Shown here: one piece after another, positions 7,282 to 13,730 of the stretch
Layout of the letters: every line of letters begins with the position of its first letter
Numbering within the stretch: position 1 is the first letter of the stretch
Source: Chloroflexi bacterium UBA4730
GTDB lineage: Bacteria; Chloroflexota; Limnocylindria; P2-11E
NCBI GenBank assembly: GCA_002404155.1
Contig: DHJC01000023.1
Span: 1-14,195, forward strand
Length of the DNA: 14,195 bases
Reading direction: 5' to 3'
Notes under the pieces: model-generated
Databases searched by the model: none
Told to the model about the DNA's origin: nothing
Seen by the model: only the letters and a program-made list of their open reading frames with translations
Program-made: the position numbers and the translations under genes

Positions 7282-8188
7282 GCCCGCCGTGCTGAAAGCG
7301 TCCACACCGGGCAGCCATCCGGTCATCCGGGCCGTCTGGCTGGCTGCCTTCGTCCTGCTTCTGGCTGCCGTCGCGCTCATGGCGCTGCGCGCCTTTTCGT
7401 ATCCGCTGGTCGCACTCATCGCGGCCGGATGGTTCGTCGCCGGGCTTGTGGCGTACCTCATCCGGCATGCGCGCTTCCTCGGCACACTGGCGCGCGGCGA
7501 GCGCGCCCTCCGTGCCGGCGACCTCGCCGCGGCGCGGGCGATCGTCGCGCCCCTCGTGGACCGCTACCCGACCTTCCCGCCGGTCCAGCGCCTCGCCGGT
7601 CTGATCCTCTACCCGAGCGGGGATCCGCTATCGGCGGCCACGATGCTCGAGGGTGCCGCGCGCTCGATGCGCGACCGCGATCTCGTCGTGACGCTCGTCG
7701 CAGCGTACGCGGCGTTGAACAAGGCCGGGGATGCGCGACGCGCCGCCACGCTCCGGCCCGACGATGCGGATGTCCGGCTGGCGGTCGGTTGGGCCGAGCT
7801 CGTCGCGCTCGGCGGCGATCGCGCGCGCGGCGCCCTGCTCGCGGCGTCGCTGCCCGCAGACTCGCCGGCCCGCGCGGCGATGGCGGCGACGCTCCAGGCG
7901 ATCGCCGCCGCGCACCGGCACGACGCTCAGGCAGTGCGCGCGCGATTGCGTGACGCGGAGGATCGGTACGTGCTCCTCGCCGCCGACGAGCGCGCGTTCC
8001 TCGGCTACCTCGGCGGCGTTGCGCTCCGTGAGCTCGGTGCGCTCGACGCCGCCCGCGCGACGTTCACCCTCGCGATGGAGACGGCGCCGGACACGATCGG
8101 CGAGGCGCTCGCGCGACGCGAGCGGGCTCACCTTCCGTTGGGCTCGGACTCCCCGTCGTTCTCGTCGGACCAGCCCTCGGCGGACTGA
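7253..8188 (+). CDS. Membrane-anchored TPR-like protein of unknown function
   Basis: A 311-aa protein. Two hydrophobic segments at about residues 26-48 and 52-70 make an N-terminal membrane anchor, after which an Ala/Arg/Leu-rich helical region (about 75-300) shows loosely repeated helix-turn-helix units of TPR type (for example GERALRAGDLAAARAIVAPLV and GALDAARATFTLAMETAP). No catalytic motif is visible. Such proteins usually serve as scaffolds, and no partner can be named. The ATG at 7253 is chosen by coding potential; GTG codons at 7274 and 7289 are alternatives, and no TANNNT at the usual spacing or Shine-Dalgarno supports any of them. Its 3' end overlaps the convergent small gene by 61 nt. 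Confidence 0.6.
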   Translation: MPIEPFPVEKPAVLKASTPGSHPVIRAVWLAAFVLLLAAVALMALRAFSYPLVALIAAGWFVAGLVAYLIRHARFLGTLARGERALRAGDLAAARAIVAPLVDRYPTFPPVQRLAGLILYPSGDPLSAATMLEGAARSMRDRDLVVTLVAAYAALNKAGDARRAATLRPDDADVRLAVGWAELVALGGDRARGALLAASLPADSPARAAMAATLQAIAAAHRHDAQAVRARLRDAEDRYVLLAADERAFLGYLGGVALRELGALDAARATFTLAMETAPDTIGEALARRERAHLPLGSDSPSFSSDQPSAD

Positions 8189-8448
8189 AGGTCGTCCGCG
8201 AAGAGCTCGACGTCGAAGCCGAGCTCGTCGATCACGGCGACCAGGCCATTGCGCTGCTCGGGCGGCGTCGTGCGGATCCAGCCGCGGACCACGTCCTCGA
8301 CGGCCACCTCGTTCGCGGCACGCTCGGAGGCGACGAGCTCGCTCTCGTCGCGAGCCGCGGACGACGCGAGCTCGCGCAGCGTCGCGGGCACCATATCCGC
8401 GAGCGAGCGCAGCGTCCGTTCCGCGTTGCCGTCCCAACGCATGGTCAT
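8128..8448 (-). CDS. Small protein with PCP_red-like N-terminal domain
   Basis: A 106-aa acidic protein. The first 60 residues (MRWDGNAERTL, then MVPATLRE, then AANEVAVEDVVRGWI) resemble the short PCP_red domain found at the C-terminus of light-independent protochlorophyllide reductase subunit B and in free-standing small bacterial proteins: Trp-x(3)-Ala near the start, a Pro-x(2)-Arg-type turn, and a closing V-x-x-E/D-x-V helix. This is a pattern judgement and not certain. The tail is rich in Asp, Glu and Ser. Its ATG overlaps the TGA of the upstream acyl-CoA dehydrogenase (ATGA), so the two are co-translated; ATG 8442 is an alternative start. It has no chlorophyll-pathway neighbours, so a photosynthetic role is not implied. 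Confidence 0.55.
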   Translation of the reverse strand: MTMRWDGNAERTLRSLADMVPATLRELASSAARDESELVASERAANEVAVEDVVRGWIRTTPPEQRNGLVAVIDELGFDVELFADDLQSAEGWSDENDGESEPNGR

Positions 8449-9599
8449 GAGATCGCGTCGATCCCCGTGGCGAAGCGGCTGATGATGAGCTTCTGGATCT
8501 GGGTGGTCCCCTCGTACAGGCGGTTGACCCGGGCGTCACGCCAGTAACGCTCGACCGGGAACTCGTCCGAGAAGCCGTACCCGCCGTGGATCTGGATCGC
8601 GTTGTCGGCCGCGCGCTGCGCGGCCTCGGTCGCGTAGAGCTTCGCGATGCTCGTCTCACGGGTGTTCGGGCGGCCCTTGTTCTTGAGGTCGCCCGCGCGC
8701 CAGACCAGCAGTCGCGCGGCATCGGTCTCGACGACCATGTCGGCGATCATCTCGGCCACCAGCTGGTGACCGGCGAGCGGCTTTCCGAACGTCTGCCGCT
8801 GCGTCGCGTACGCGACCGACGCGTCGATGCACGCCTGCGCGACCCCGACCGCGCCCGCGGCGACGGAGTAGCGCCCGGAGTCGAGCGCGCTCATCGCGAT
8901 CTTGAAGCCGTCGCCGACCTCACCGAGGCGGTTCGCGTCCGGGACCCGGATGTCATCGAGGATCAGCTCGGATGAGTCGCTCGAACGCAGCCCGAGCTTC
9001 CCGTGCAGCCCCTGGCTCTCGTACTTCTGCTTGTCGCGGTCGAGGAGGAACGCGGCGATGCCCTTGTGGCCCTTGCTCGGGTCGGTCTGCGCGAAGACGA
9101 GCGCGAGCCCGCTCACGCTCCCGTTGCTGATCCACGTCTTCCGGCCGCGCAGGATCCAGTGGGTGCCCTCGCGCTTCGCGCTCGTCCGCAGCTTTGTCGC
9201 GTCGCTGCCGACCTCGGGCTCGGTCAGGCCGAAACACCCGATGACCTGTCCCCTGCAGAGCGGCGGGAGGTACTGCTTCTTCTGGGCTTCGGTGCCCCAC
9301 TTGAGGATCGTGAGCTCGACGAGCGAGATCTGGACGGAGAGCGTCGTGCGGACCGACGAGTCGGCGCGGCCGATCTCTTCGGTGACGAGGGCATGCGAGA
9401 TGTAATCCAGGCCGTGCCCGCCGTATTCCTCGGGGATCGGCCCGCCCAGGAGCCCGAGCGGCGCCATTTTCTTCAGGATGTCGGCTGGGAAGGTTTCCGT
9501 CCGATCGCGCTCGCGCGCGCCGGGCGCGATCTCCTTGTCAGCGAAATCGCGCGCGAGCTTGCGGATCTCCTCTTGTTCGGGGGTGAGGTCGAAGTCCAT
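8445..9599 (-). CDS. Acyl-CoA dehydrogenase with partial glutaryl-CoA dehydrogenase signature
   Basis: A 384-aa FAD enzyme with all three acyl-CoA dehydrogenase domains: GCFGLTEPEVGSD as signature 1, IQIHGGYGF as signature 2, and catalytic Glu363 in LYEGTTQIQK. Residues DSSVRTTLSVQISLV (80-94) align with the segment of glutaryl-CoA dehydrogenase that holds the substrate's distal carboxylate: Arg84 and Ser88 match Arg94 and Ser98 of the human enzyme. Glu87 of that enzyme, however, is Gly77 here, and the C-terminal YEGTTQI stretch is more like short-chain dehydrogenases. So a dicarboxyl-CoA substrate (glutaryl-CoA or similar) is possible but not shown. Glutaryl-CoA oxidation would fit downstream of anaerobic benzoyl-CoA breakdown. 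The start is supported by TACACT 7 nt upstream; the gene is divergent from the regulator. Confidence 0.9.
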   Translation of the reverse strand: MDFDLTPEQEEIRKLARDFADKEIAPGARERDRTETFPADILKKMAPLGLLGGPIPEEYGGHGLDYISHALVTEEIGRADSSVRTTLSVQISLVELTILKWGTEAQKKQYLPPLCRGQVIGCFGLTEPEVGSDATKLRTSAKREGTHWILRGRKTWISNGSVSGLALVFAQTDPSKGHKGIAAFLLDRDKQKYESQGLHGKLGLRSSDSSELILDDIRVPDANRLGEVGDGFKIAMSALDSGRYSVAAGAVGVAQACIDASVAYATQRQTFGKPLAGHQLVAEMIADMVVETDAARLLVWRAGDLKNKGRPNTRETSIAKLYATEAAQRAADNAIQIHGGYGFSDEFPVERYWRDARVNRLYEGTTQIQKLIISRFATGIDAIS

Positions 9600-9606
9600 G
9601 CCGCCG

Positions 9607-9612
9607 AGTGTA
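9607..9612 (-). promoter_or_regulatory. Candidate -10 element of the minus-strand acyl-CoA dehydrogenase operon
   Basis: On the minus strand TACACT is followed by 7 nt and the ATG at 9599. It sits in the 116-bp region shared with the divergent regulator gene. Confidence 0.5.
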
Positions 9613-9701
9613 GGAAGCGACGCGTCTCTCTCCCGATTGCGGGTGGGGGTGGGCCGAACCGCCCTCCCAGCCGGTGTTCAGTGGCGCTAGGGGGCCTCCG
9701 G

Positions 9702-9707
9702 TAGCCT
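9702..9707 (+). promoter_or_regulatory. Candidate -10 element of the regulator gene
   Basis: TAGCCT, the same hexamer as at the thioesterase operon, is followed by 8 nt and the GTG at 9716. The spacing is one longer than at the other starts, so this is slightly weaker. Confidence 0.4.
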
Positions 9708-9715
9708 TCTGATAC

Positions 9716-10813
9716 GTGCCGGAAACAATGCGTCCGCTCGATTCGCCGCTCGTCTTGATCGTGGAGGAGGAGCCTCGCGCCGCCGAGGCCCTCGCGACCG
9801 CGCTGCGAGTCGAAGGGCATCAGGTCATCGTCTGCCGACACGCTGTGGACGGCGTCAATGCCGTGTCGTTCCACCGCCCGAGCGTCGTCGTCGTCGACGT
9901 GGCGACGGACGACGGCCGGGGGTGGGACGTCCTCGCCGCCGCCCGCGACCGCGGGCGCATCCCGGCGATCGTCGTCGACCGGGAGGGCGACCCCTCCGTG
10001 CGGCGGGCGGCGTATGTCGCGGGCGCCGACGACGTCATCGGCGCGCCGGTCGATCCGGCCGAGGTCGCGGCGCGCGTCCAGGCGCTCATCCGCCGCGGAC
10101 GTCCCGAGACACGCGGGGATCCGGTGCTCCGCCACGCCGATCTCCTCATGGACGTCGCGGCGCACGAGGTGCGTGTCGGCGGCCTGCCGGTGACGCTCAC
10201 CGCGCAGCAGTTCGCGATCCTCCGGGTCCTCCTCGAAGCCCACGGCGCCACGCTCGAGCGGGAGCAGCTCATCGCTCGCACCGAATCGCTCGGCGTCGAG
10301 CCGCCCTCCGATCGCGCGATCGACCTCCACGTCACCCGGCTCCGCCGCCGGCTCGGCGACGACGCGCGACAGCCGCGCTACATCGAATCCGTCTACGGCG
10401 TGGGCTACCGGCTCGCCCCGAGCGAGACCGTCCACGCGAGCGGGCTCGGCGTCGACCCCGCTTCGCTCCTCGACGCGCTGCCCGACGCGGTGCTCGTCGT
10501 CGATGGCTCGCTCGAGATCCGCTTCGCGAATGATGCGGCAGCCCGCCTCTTGGCCGTCCCGCGTGCGGCCTTCGCCGGGCAGCAGTGCGGGGCGCTCCTC
10601 CAGTGCCAGTCGTGCGCCGGCGCGAGCCTCTCGGGCCCGCGCTGCTTCGGCCACATCGTGCTCGGCGGGCACGGCCAGCTCCGCGACGCGCCCGCCTTCC
10701 TCCGCGGTCCCGACGGCCCGCTCCCCGTCACGCTGTCGTACGGGGAGCTCGAGGCGAAGGGCGGCGCGCTCCTCACGATCACCATCCGGCCCCGGGAGGA
10801 CGCAGCCATCTAG
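9716..10813 (+). CDS. OmpR-type regulator with degenerate receiver and C-terminal Cys-containing PAS domain
   Basis: A 365-aa cytoplasmic DNA-binding protein. Residues about 12-125 form a receiver: the phosphoacceptor Asp61 is kept (VVVVDVATDDG), but the conserved Thr/Ser of strand 4 is Asp88, the conserved Lys of strand 5 is Ala110 (GADDVIGAPVDP), and the acidic pair is Glu-Glu (17-18). Residues about 137-234 are an OmpR/PhoB winged helix (LTAQQFAILRVLL ... RAIDLHVTRLRRRLG ... YIESVYGVGYRL). Residues about 248-358 are a PAS domain with four cysteines, C291-x5-C297-x2-C300-x9-C310, placed where PAS proteins hold ligands or cofactors. A PAS domain after the output domain is unusual. No histidine kinase lies next to it. 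GTG 9716 is chosen on the TAGCCT element; ATG 9728 is an alternative. It precedes the GNAT-bcr operon by 45 bp and is its likely regulator (inference). Confidence 0.85.
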   Translation: MPETMRPLDSPLVLIVEEEPRAAEALATALRVEGHQVIVCRHAVDGVNAVSFHRPSVVVVDVATDDGRGWDVLAAARDRGRIPAIVVDREGDPSVRRAAYVAGADDVIGAPVDPAEVAARVQALIRRGRPETRGDPVLRHADLLMDVAAHEVRVGGLPVTLTAQQFAILRVLLEAHGATLEREQLIARTESLGVEPPSDRAIDLHVTRLRRRLGDDARQPRYIESVYGVGYRLAPSETVHASGLGVDPASLLDALPDAVLVVDGSLEIRFANDAAARLLAVPRAAFAGQQCGALLQCQSCAGASLSGPRCFGHIVLGGHGQLRDAPAFLRGPDGPLPVTLSYGELEAKGGALLTITIRPREDAAI

Positions 10814-10817
10814 GCAG

Positions 10818-10843
10818 CGGACACGGGACGGACATGATCGGAC
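10818..10843 (+). promoter_or_regulatory. Three phased CGGAC direct repeats (candidate regulator binding site)
   Basis: CGGAC occurs at 10818-10822, 10829-10833 and 10839-10843, stepping 11 and 10 bp, all within the 45-bp gap between the regulator stop codon and the GNAT start. OmpR/PhoB-type proteins bind direct repeats with about 11-bp period, and the gene just upstream encodes such a protein. The last copy ends 2 bp before the -10 hexamer TACGTT, a position that could give repression or activation in place of a -35 box. Confidence 0.5.
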
Positions 10844-10845
10844 CG

Positions 10846-10851
10846 TACGTT
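10846..10851 (+). promoter_or_regulatory. Candidate -10 element of the GNAT-bcr operon
   Basis: TACGTT is followed by 7 nt and the ATG at 10859, the spacing typical of leaderless starts here. No recognisable -35 box is present; the CGGAC repeats occupy that place. Confidence 0.5.
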
Positions 10852-10858
10852 CGAGTCC

Positions 10859-11284
10859 ATGCAAACGACTGTCGCGCCGACCATCCGCGATCTCCGATCC
10901 ACCGACGCCGCGAGCCTCGCTGCGCTCGCGCAGCTCCTCGGGAGCGCTGAGACGGTCGATCAGTGGCGCCAGCGCCTCCGCGGCGCGAACGTCGCGATCG
11001 GCGCCGAGCAGGACGGTCGCCTTCTGGGCTACGCCACCGGCGCCGTGCGCACCTCGTTCGGCCTCGAGCCGGCGGGCTGGGTCGAGAGCTTCGGCGTCGC
11101 GAACGCGTGGCGCGGGCGTGGGCTCGGGCGCACCCTCGCGGCCGAGCTCTTCACGCGCTTCCGCGAGCTCGGGGCCACCCACGCGTACACGCTCGTCGCC
11201 GTCCACGACCGCGCGCTCGCGCCCTTCTTCCGCGACGTCGGATTCCGCGAGGAGCCCCTCGCGTGTCTAGGGACATCGGTATGA
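10859..11284 (+). CDS. GNAT-family N-acetyltransferase
   Basis: A 141-aa single-domain GNAT, which moves an acetyl group from acetyl-CoA to an amine. Acetyl-CoA-binding motif A is visible as WRGRGLGRTLAAEL (84-97), containing R-x-x-G-x-G at 85-90, preceded by the strand WVESFGVA; the closing FFRDVGFREEPL (123-134) is the usual GNAT end. The acceptor is unknown. It is the first gene of the operon and its TGA overlaps the ATG of the bcrC-like gene (ATGA), so the two are made together. That makes a role tied to the reductase pathway likely, for example acetylating an effector molecule, as BadL does in Rhodopseudomonas palustris, or a CoA ligase lysine; both are inference. Confidence 0.85.
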   Translation: MQTTVAPTIRDLRSTDAASLAALAQLLGSAETVDQWRQRLRGANVAIGAEQDGRLLGYATGAVRTSFGLEPAGWVESFGVANAWRGRGLGRTLAAELFTRFRELGATHAYTLVAVHDRALAPFFRDVGFREEPLACLGTSV

Positions 11285-12444
11285 CGACGACCATCGAGAC
11301 TCCCTTCCCCGCGGCCCGCTACCGCGACGTCGTCGAGGACCGCGACTTCCCGACCGTCCGCGACTATGCGCGGCGCACCGGTCGCGCCGCCGCGGGCTGC
11401 TACCCGGTGTACGGGCCGTTCGAGCTCGTGCGCGCGGCGGGACTCCTTCCCGTCGGCCTCTTCGGCGGCGGGAATCGCATCGAGATCGCGCACGCGGACT
11501 CCCGCTTCCAGTCATTCATCTGCTCGATCGTGAAGAGCACGATGGAGCTCGGCTTCCAGGAGAAGCTTGGTCCGTTCAAGGCCCTCCTCTTCGAGTCGAT
11601 CTGCGACCCCGCGCGGAACCTCGCGAGCGTCATGTCGCGCAACTTCGCCGACCAGAAGTCCGTGTACGTCCACCTCCCGCAGAACATGACGTCGCCGGCG
11701 GCCGTCGACTACCTCGCGTCGGAATATCGGCGTGTCCTCGCGGAGCTCTGCGCGGTGACGGGCGCGACCGTCACCGCCGATGACCTCCGCGCGAACCTCC
11801 GCTCGTACAACGCGATGCGCGCCGCGCTCCGGGACCTCTACGCGTTCCGCGGGCGCCGCCCCGAATCGCTCCTCACCGGCGAGCTCTACACGCTCACCCG
11901 GCTCGCGACGCTCATGGATCCCGACGAGGTGACGCCGATCCTCCGCGAGTCGCTCGCCGCGGCGAACGAGCGCGAGGACCGGCCGAAGGACCGCATCCGC
12001 GTCGTCCTCATCGGCGCGTTCTGCGAGCAGCCGCCGCTCGAGCTCGTCGAGAGCATCGAGGAGTCCGGCTGCTACATCGTCGACGACGACTTCATGCTCG
12101 GGTGGCGGCTCTTCCGCCGCGACGTGCCGCTCGACGGCGATCCGTTCGTCGCGCTCGCGCGCGCGTACCTCGACGACAGCCTGCATCTGAGCACGAAGCA
12201 CGACCTCCGCGTGCCGCGGGCGAAGGCGATCGTGGAATCGGCGCGCGCCCTGAAGGCCGATGCGGCGATCTGCCTCATCGCGAAGTTCTGCGAGCCCGGA
12301 CTCTTCGACTACGCGCTCTACCGCAAGGCGTTCGACGAGAACGCGATCCCGCATCTCTACCTCGAGTTCGAGGAAAAGATGTGGCTCTACGAAAAAATCA
12401 GAACGGAGGTCGAGACCTTCGTGGAATCGATGCTCTTCCGATGA
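11281..12444 (+). CDS. bcrC: Benzoyl-CoA reductase / 2-hydroxyacyl-CoA dehydratase family subunit, BcrC-like
   Basis: A 387-aa protein of the HGD-D family, which with its partner subunit binds [4Fe-4S] and reduces or dehydrates an acyl-CoA using electrons from an ATP-driven activator. Visible family features are GCYPVYGPFELVRAAG (39-54), GGGNRIEIAHAD (62-73), QSFICSIVKSTMELG (77-91), ESICDPARNL (105-114) and AKFCEPGLFDY (335-345). Candidate cluster ligands are C40, C81 or C108, and C337. The QSFIC and SICD..RN patterns, the small-subunit-first order and the length all fit BcrC/BadD better than dehydratase subunits HgdA/HgdB, whose activator gene normally comes first. The substrate may be benzoyl-CoA or another aromatic or unsaturated acyl-CoA; the symbol marks the best-matching subunit, not a proven substrate. 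It overlaps both neighbours by 4 nt. Confidence 0.75.
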   Translation: MTTTIETPFPAARYRDVVEDRDFPTVRDYARRTGRAAAGCYPVYGPFELVRAAGLLPVGLFGGGNRIEIAHADSRFQSFICSIVKSTMELGFQEKLGPFKALLFESICDPARNLASVMSRNFADQKSVYVHLPQNMTSPAAVDYLASEYRRVLAELCAVTGATVTADDLRANLRSYNAMRAALRDLYAFRGRRPESLLTGELYTLTRLATLMDPDEVTPILRESLAAANEREDRPKDRIRVVLIGAFCEQPPLELVESIEESGCYIVDDDFMLGWRLFRRDVPLDGDPFVALARAYLDDSLHLSTKHDLRVPRAKAIVESARALKADAAICLIAKFCEPGLFDYALYRKAFDENAIPHLYLEFEEKMWLYEKIRTEVETFVESMLFR

Positions 12445-13730
12445 CCGCCGCTGTCGAGATCAAGTACCAGGGCGAGCTGCATCTCCTCCAGAAGGAGATC
12501 ATGGCGAAGTACTACGCCGAGGCGACCGCGATCGCCGAGGGGAACGGCAAGAAGGCCGCGCACCTCCTCATCGCGGGGAACCCCGTCGAGCTGTTGCGGG
12601 CCTTCGACGTGCTCCCGATCTACCCGGAGGTGAACGTCCTCCAGATCGCGGTCCGGAAGGGCTCACTCCCGCTCATCCTGAAGGCCGAGGAGCTCGGCTA
12701 CGCGACGGACAACTGCGCCTACGTGAAGGCCGACATCGGCCTCTACCACGCCGGCGGCGTCACGCCGTTCGCGAAGATCCCGAAGCCCGACGTGCTCGTG
12801 TGCAACTACGTTGGCTGCAACGTCTACCTCAACTGGTTCGAGCACCTTGCCGAGTTGACGCACGCGCCGGCGATGAACATCGATATCCCGTTCATCCGTA
12901 CGCCCGACGGCGAGCCGACCGAGGCCGACGTCCGGTACGTCGTGAAGCAGCTCGAGGAGCTCATCGTTCTCCTCGAGAACGTGACCGGGAAGAGCCTCGA
13001 CTGGACGGAATTCACGAAGATCGTCGAGCGTTCGGCCGAGACCGGACGGCTGTGGGCCGAGATCAAGGACATGACGAAGCAGCGTCCGGCGCCGTACGAC
13101 GCCTACTTCGACTCCGTGACGATGATGGCCCCGCTCTACACGCTCCGCGGCACCGAGGAGGGCCTCCGGTTCTTCGAGGTCGCGCACCGTGAGATGAGCG
13201 CACGGGTGCGCGAAGGCCGCGGCCCGCTCCAGGAGGAGCGGTTCCGCATCGTCATCGAGGGGCCGCCCCCGTGGCCGAAGCTCCGGGTCTTCCGCGACAT
13301 GTTCTCGCGCTGGGGCGCGGTCGCCGTCGCGTCCACGTACTCGACGGTCGGCGGCCTCTGGGAGTTCGGCTTCCGGCACGACCCGAAGCACCCGCTCGAG
13401 TCCATCGCCGCCCACATGCTGTCCTACAACGTCTGCAACCGGAACTTCCTCCAGCGGTACGAGCAGATCGAGCGGTACGTCGACGAGTGGAGCGCGGACG
13501 CCGTGGTCATCCACTCGGTGAAGTCGTGCCGGCTCTTCTCCGCCGGGCAGGGCGACATGCGCGAGCACTTCGTCCGCGATCGCGACGTCCCGACGCTCCT
13601 CATCGAGTCGGATCTCGAGGACCCGCGGTACTTCTCGGAGGCGCAGCTCCGGAACCGGATCGACGCGTTCTTCGAGGCGCTCGAGCAGCGGCGGATCACA
13701 GCCGGCCGAGTGGCCGGAGGTGTCGCGTGA
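12441..13730 (+). CDS. bcrB: Benzoyl-CoA reductase / 2-hydroxyacyl-CoA dehydratase family subunit, BcrB-like
   Basis: A 429-aa partner of the preceding subunit, again HGD-D family. Key stretches are NPVELLRAFDVLPIYPE (47-63), AEELGYATDNCAYVKADIG (82-100), PKPDVLVCNYVGCNVYLNWFE (115-134 and on), HSVKSCRLFSAGQGDMRE (358-375) and LLIESDLEDPRYFSEAQLRNRIDAFFEAL near the C-terminus, which is the usual family ending. Candidate iron-sulfur ligands are C92, C126 (or C121) and C363. The small subunit followed by a larger one of about 430 aa matches the BcrC-BcrB order. The ATG overlaps the TGA of the bcrC-like gene (ATGA), and its own TGA overlaps the GTG of the activator gene, so subunits are made in balance. 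Substrate caution as for the partner subunit. Confidence 0.75.
   Translation: MTAAVEIKYQGELHLLQKEIMAKYYAEATAIAEGNGKKAAHLLIAGNPVELLRAFDVLPIYPEVNVLQIAVRKGSLPLILKAEELGYATDNCAYVKADIGLYHAGGVTPFAKIPKPDVLVCNYVGCNVYLNWFEHLAELTHAPAMNIDIPFIRTPDGEPTEADVRYVVKQLEELIVLLENVTGKSLDWTEFTKIVERSAETGRLWAEIKDMTKQRPAPYDAYFDSVTMMAPLYTLRGTEEGLRFFEVAHREMSARVREGRGPLQEERFRIVIEGPPPWPKLRVFRDMFSRWGAVAVASTYSTVGGLWEFGFRHDPKHPLESIAAHMLSYNVCNRNFLQRYEQIERYVDEWSADAVVIHSVKSCRLFSAGQGDMREHFVRDRDVPTLLIESDLEDPRYFSEAQLRNRIDAFFEALEQRRITAGRVAGGVA

Noticed and set aside
9640..9656. G-rich run GGGTGGGGGTGGG as a possible G-quadruplex
   Set aside because: Only three runs of three or more G are close together, so a stable three-layer quadruplex is not supported.
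9473..11206. 577-aa minus-strand open frame opposite the regulator and GNAT
   Set aside because: Composed of charged low-complexity stretches, no domain; both plus-strand genes are clear.
12663..13568. 301-aa minus-strand open frame within the bcrB-like gene
   Set aside because: Antisense shadow of a conserved enzyme gene; no start signal or motif.
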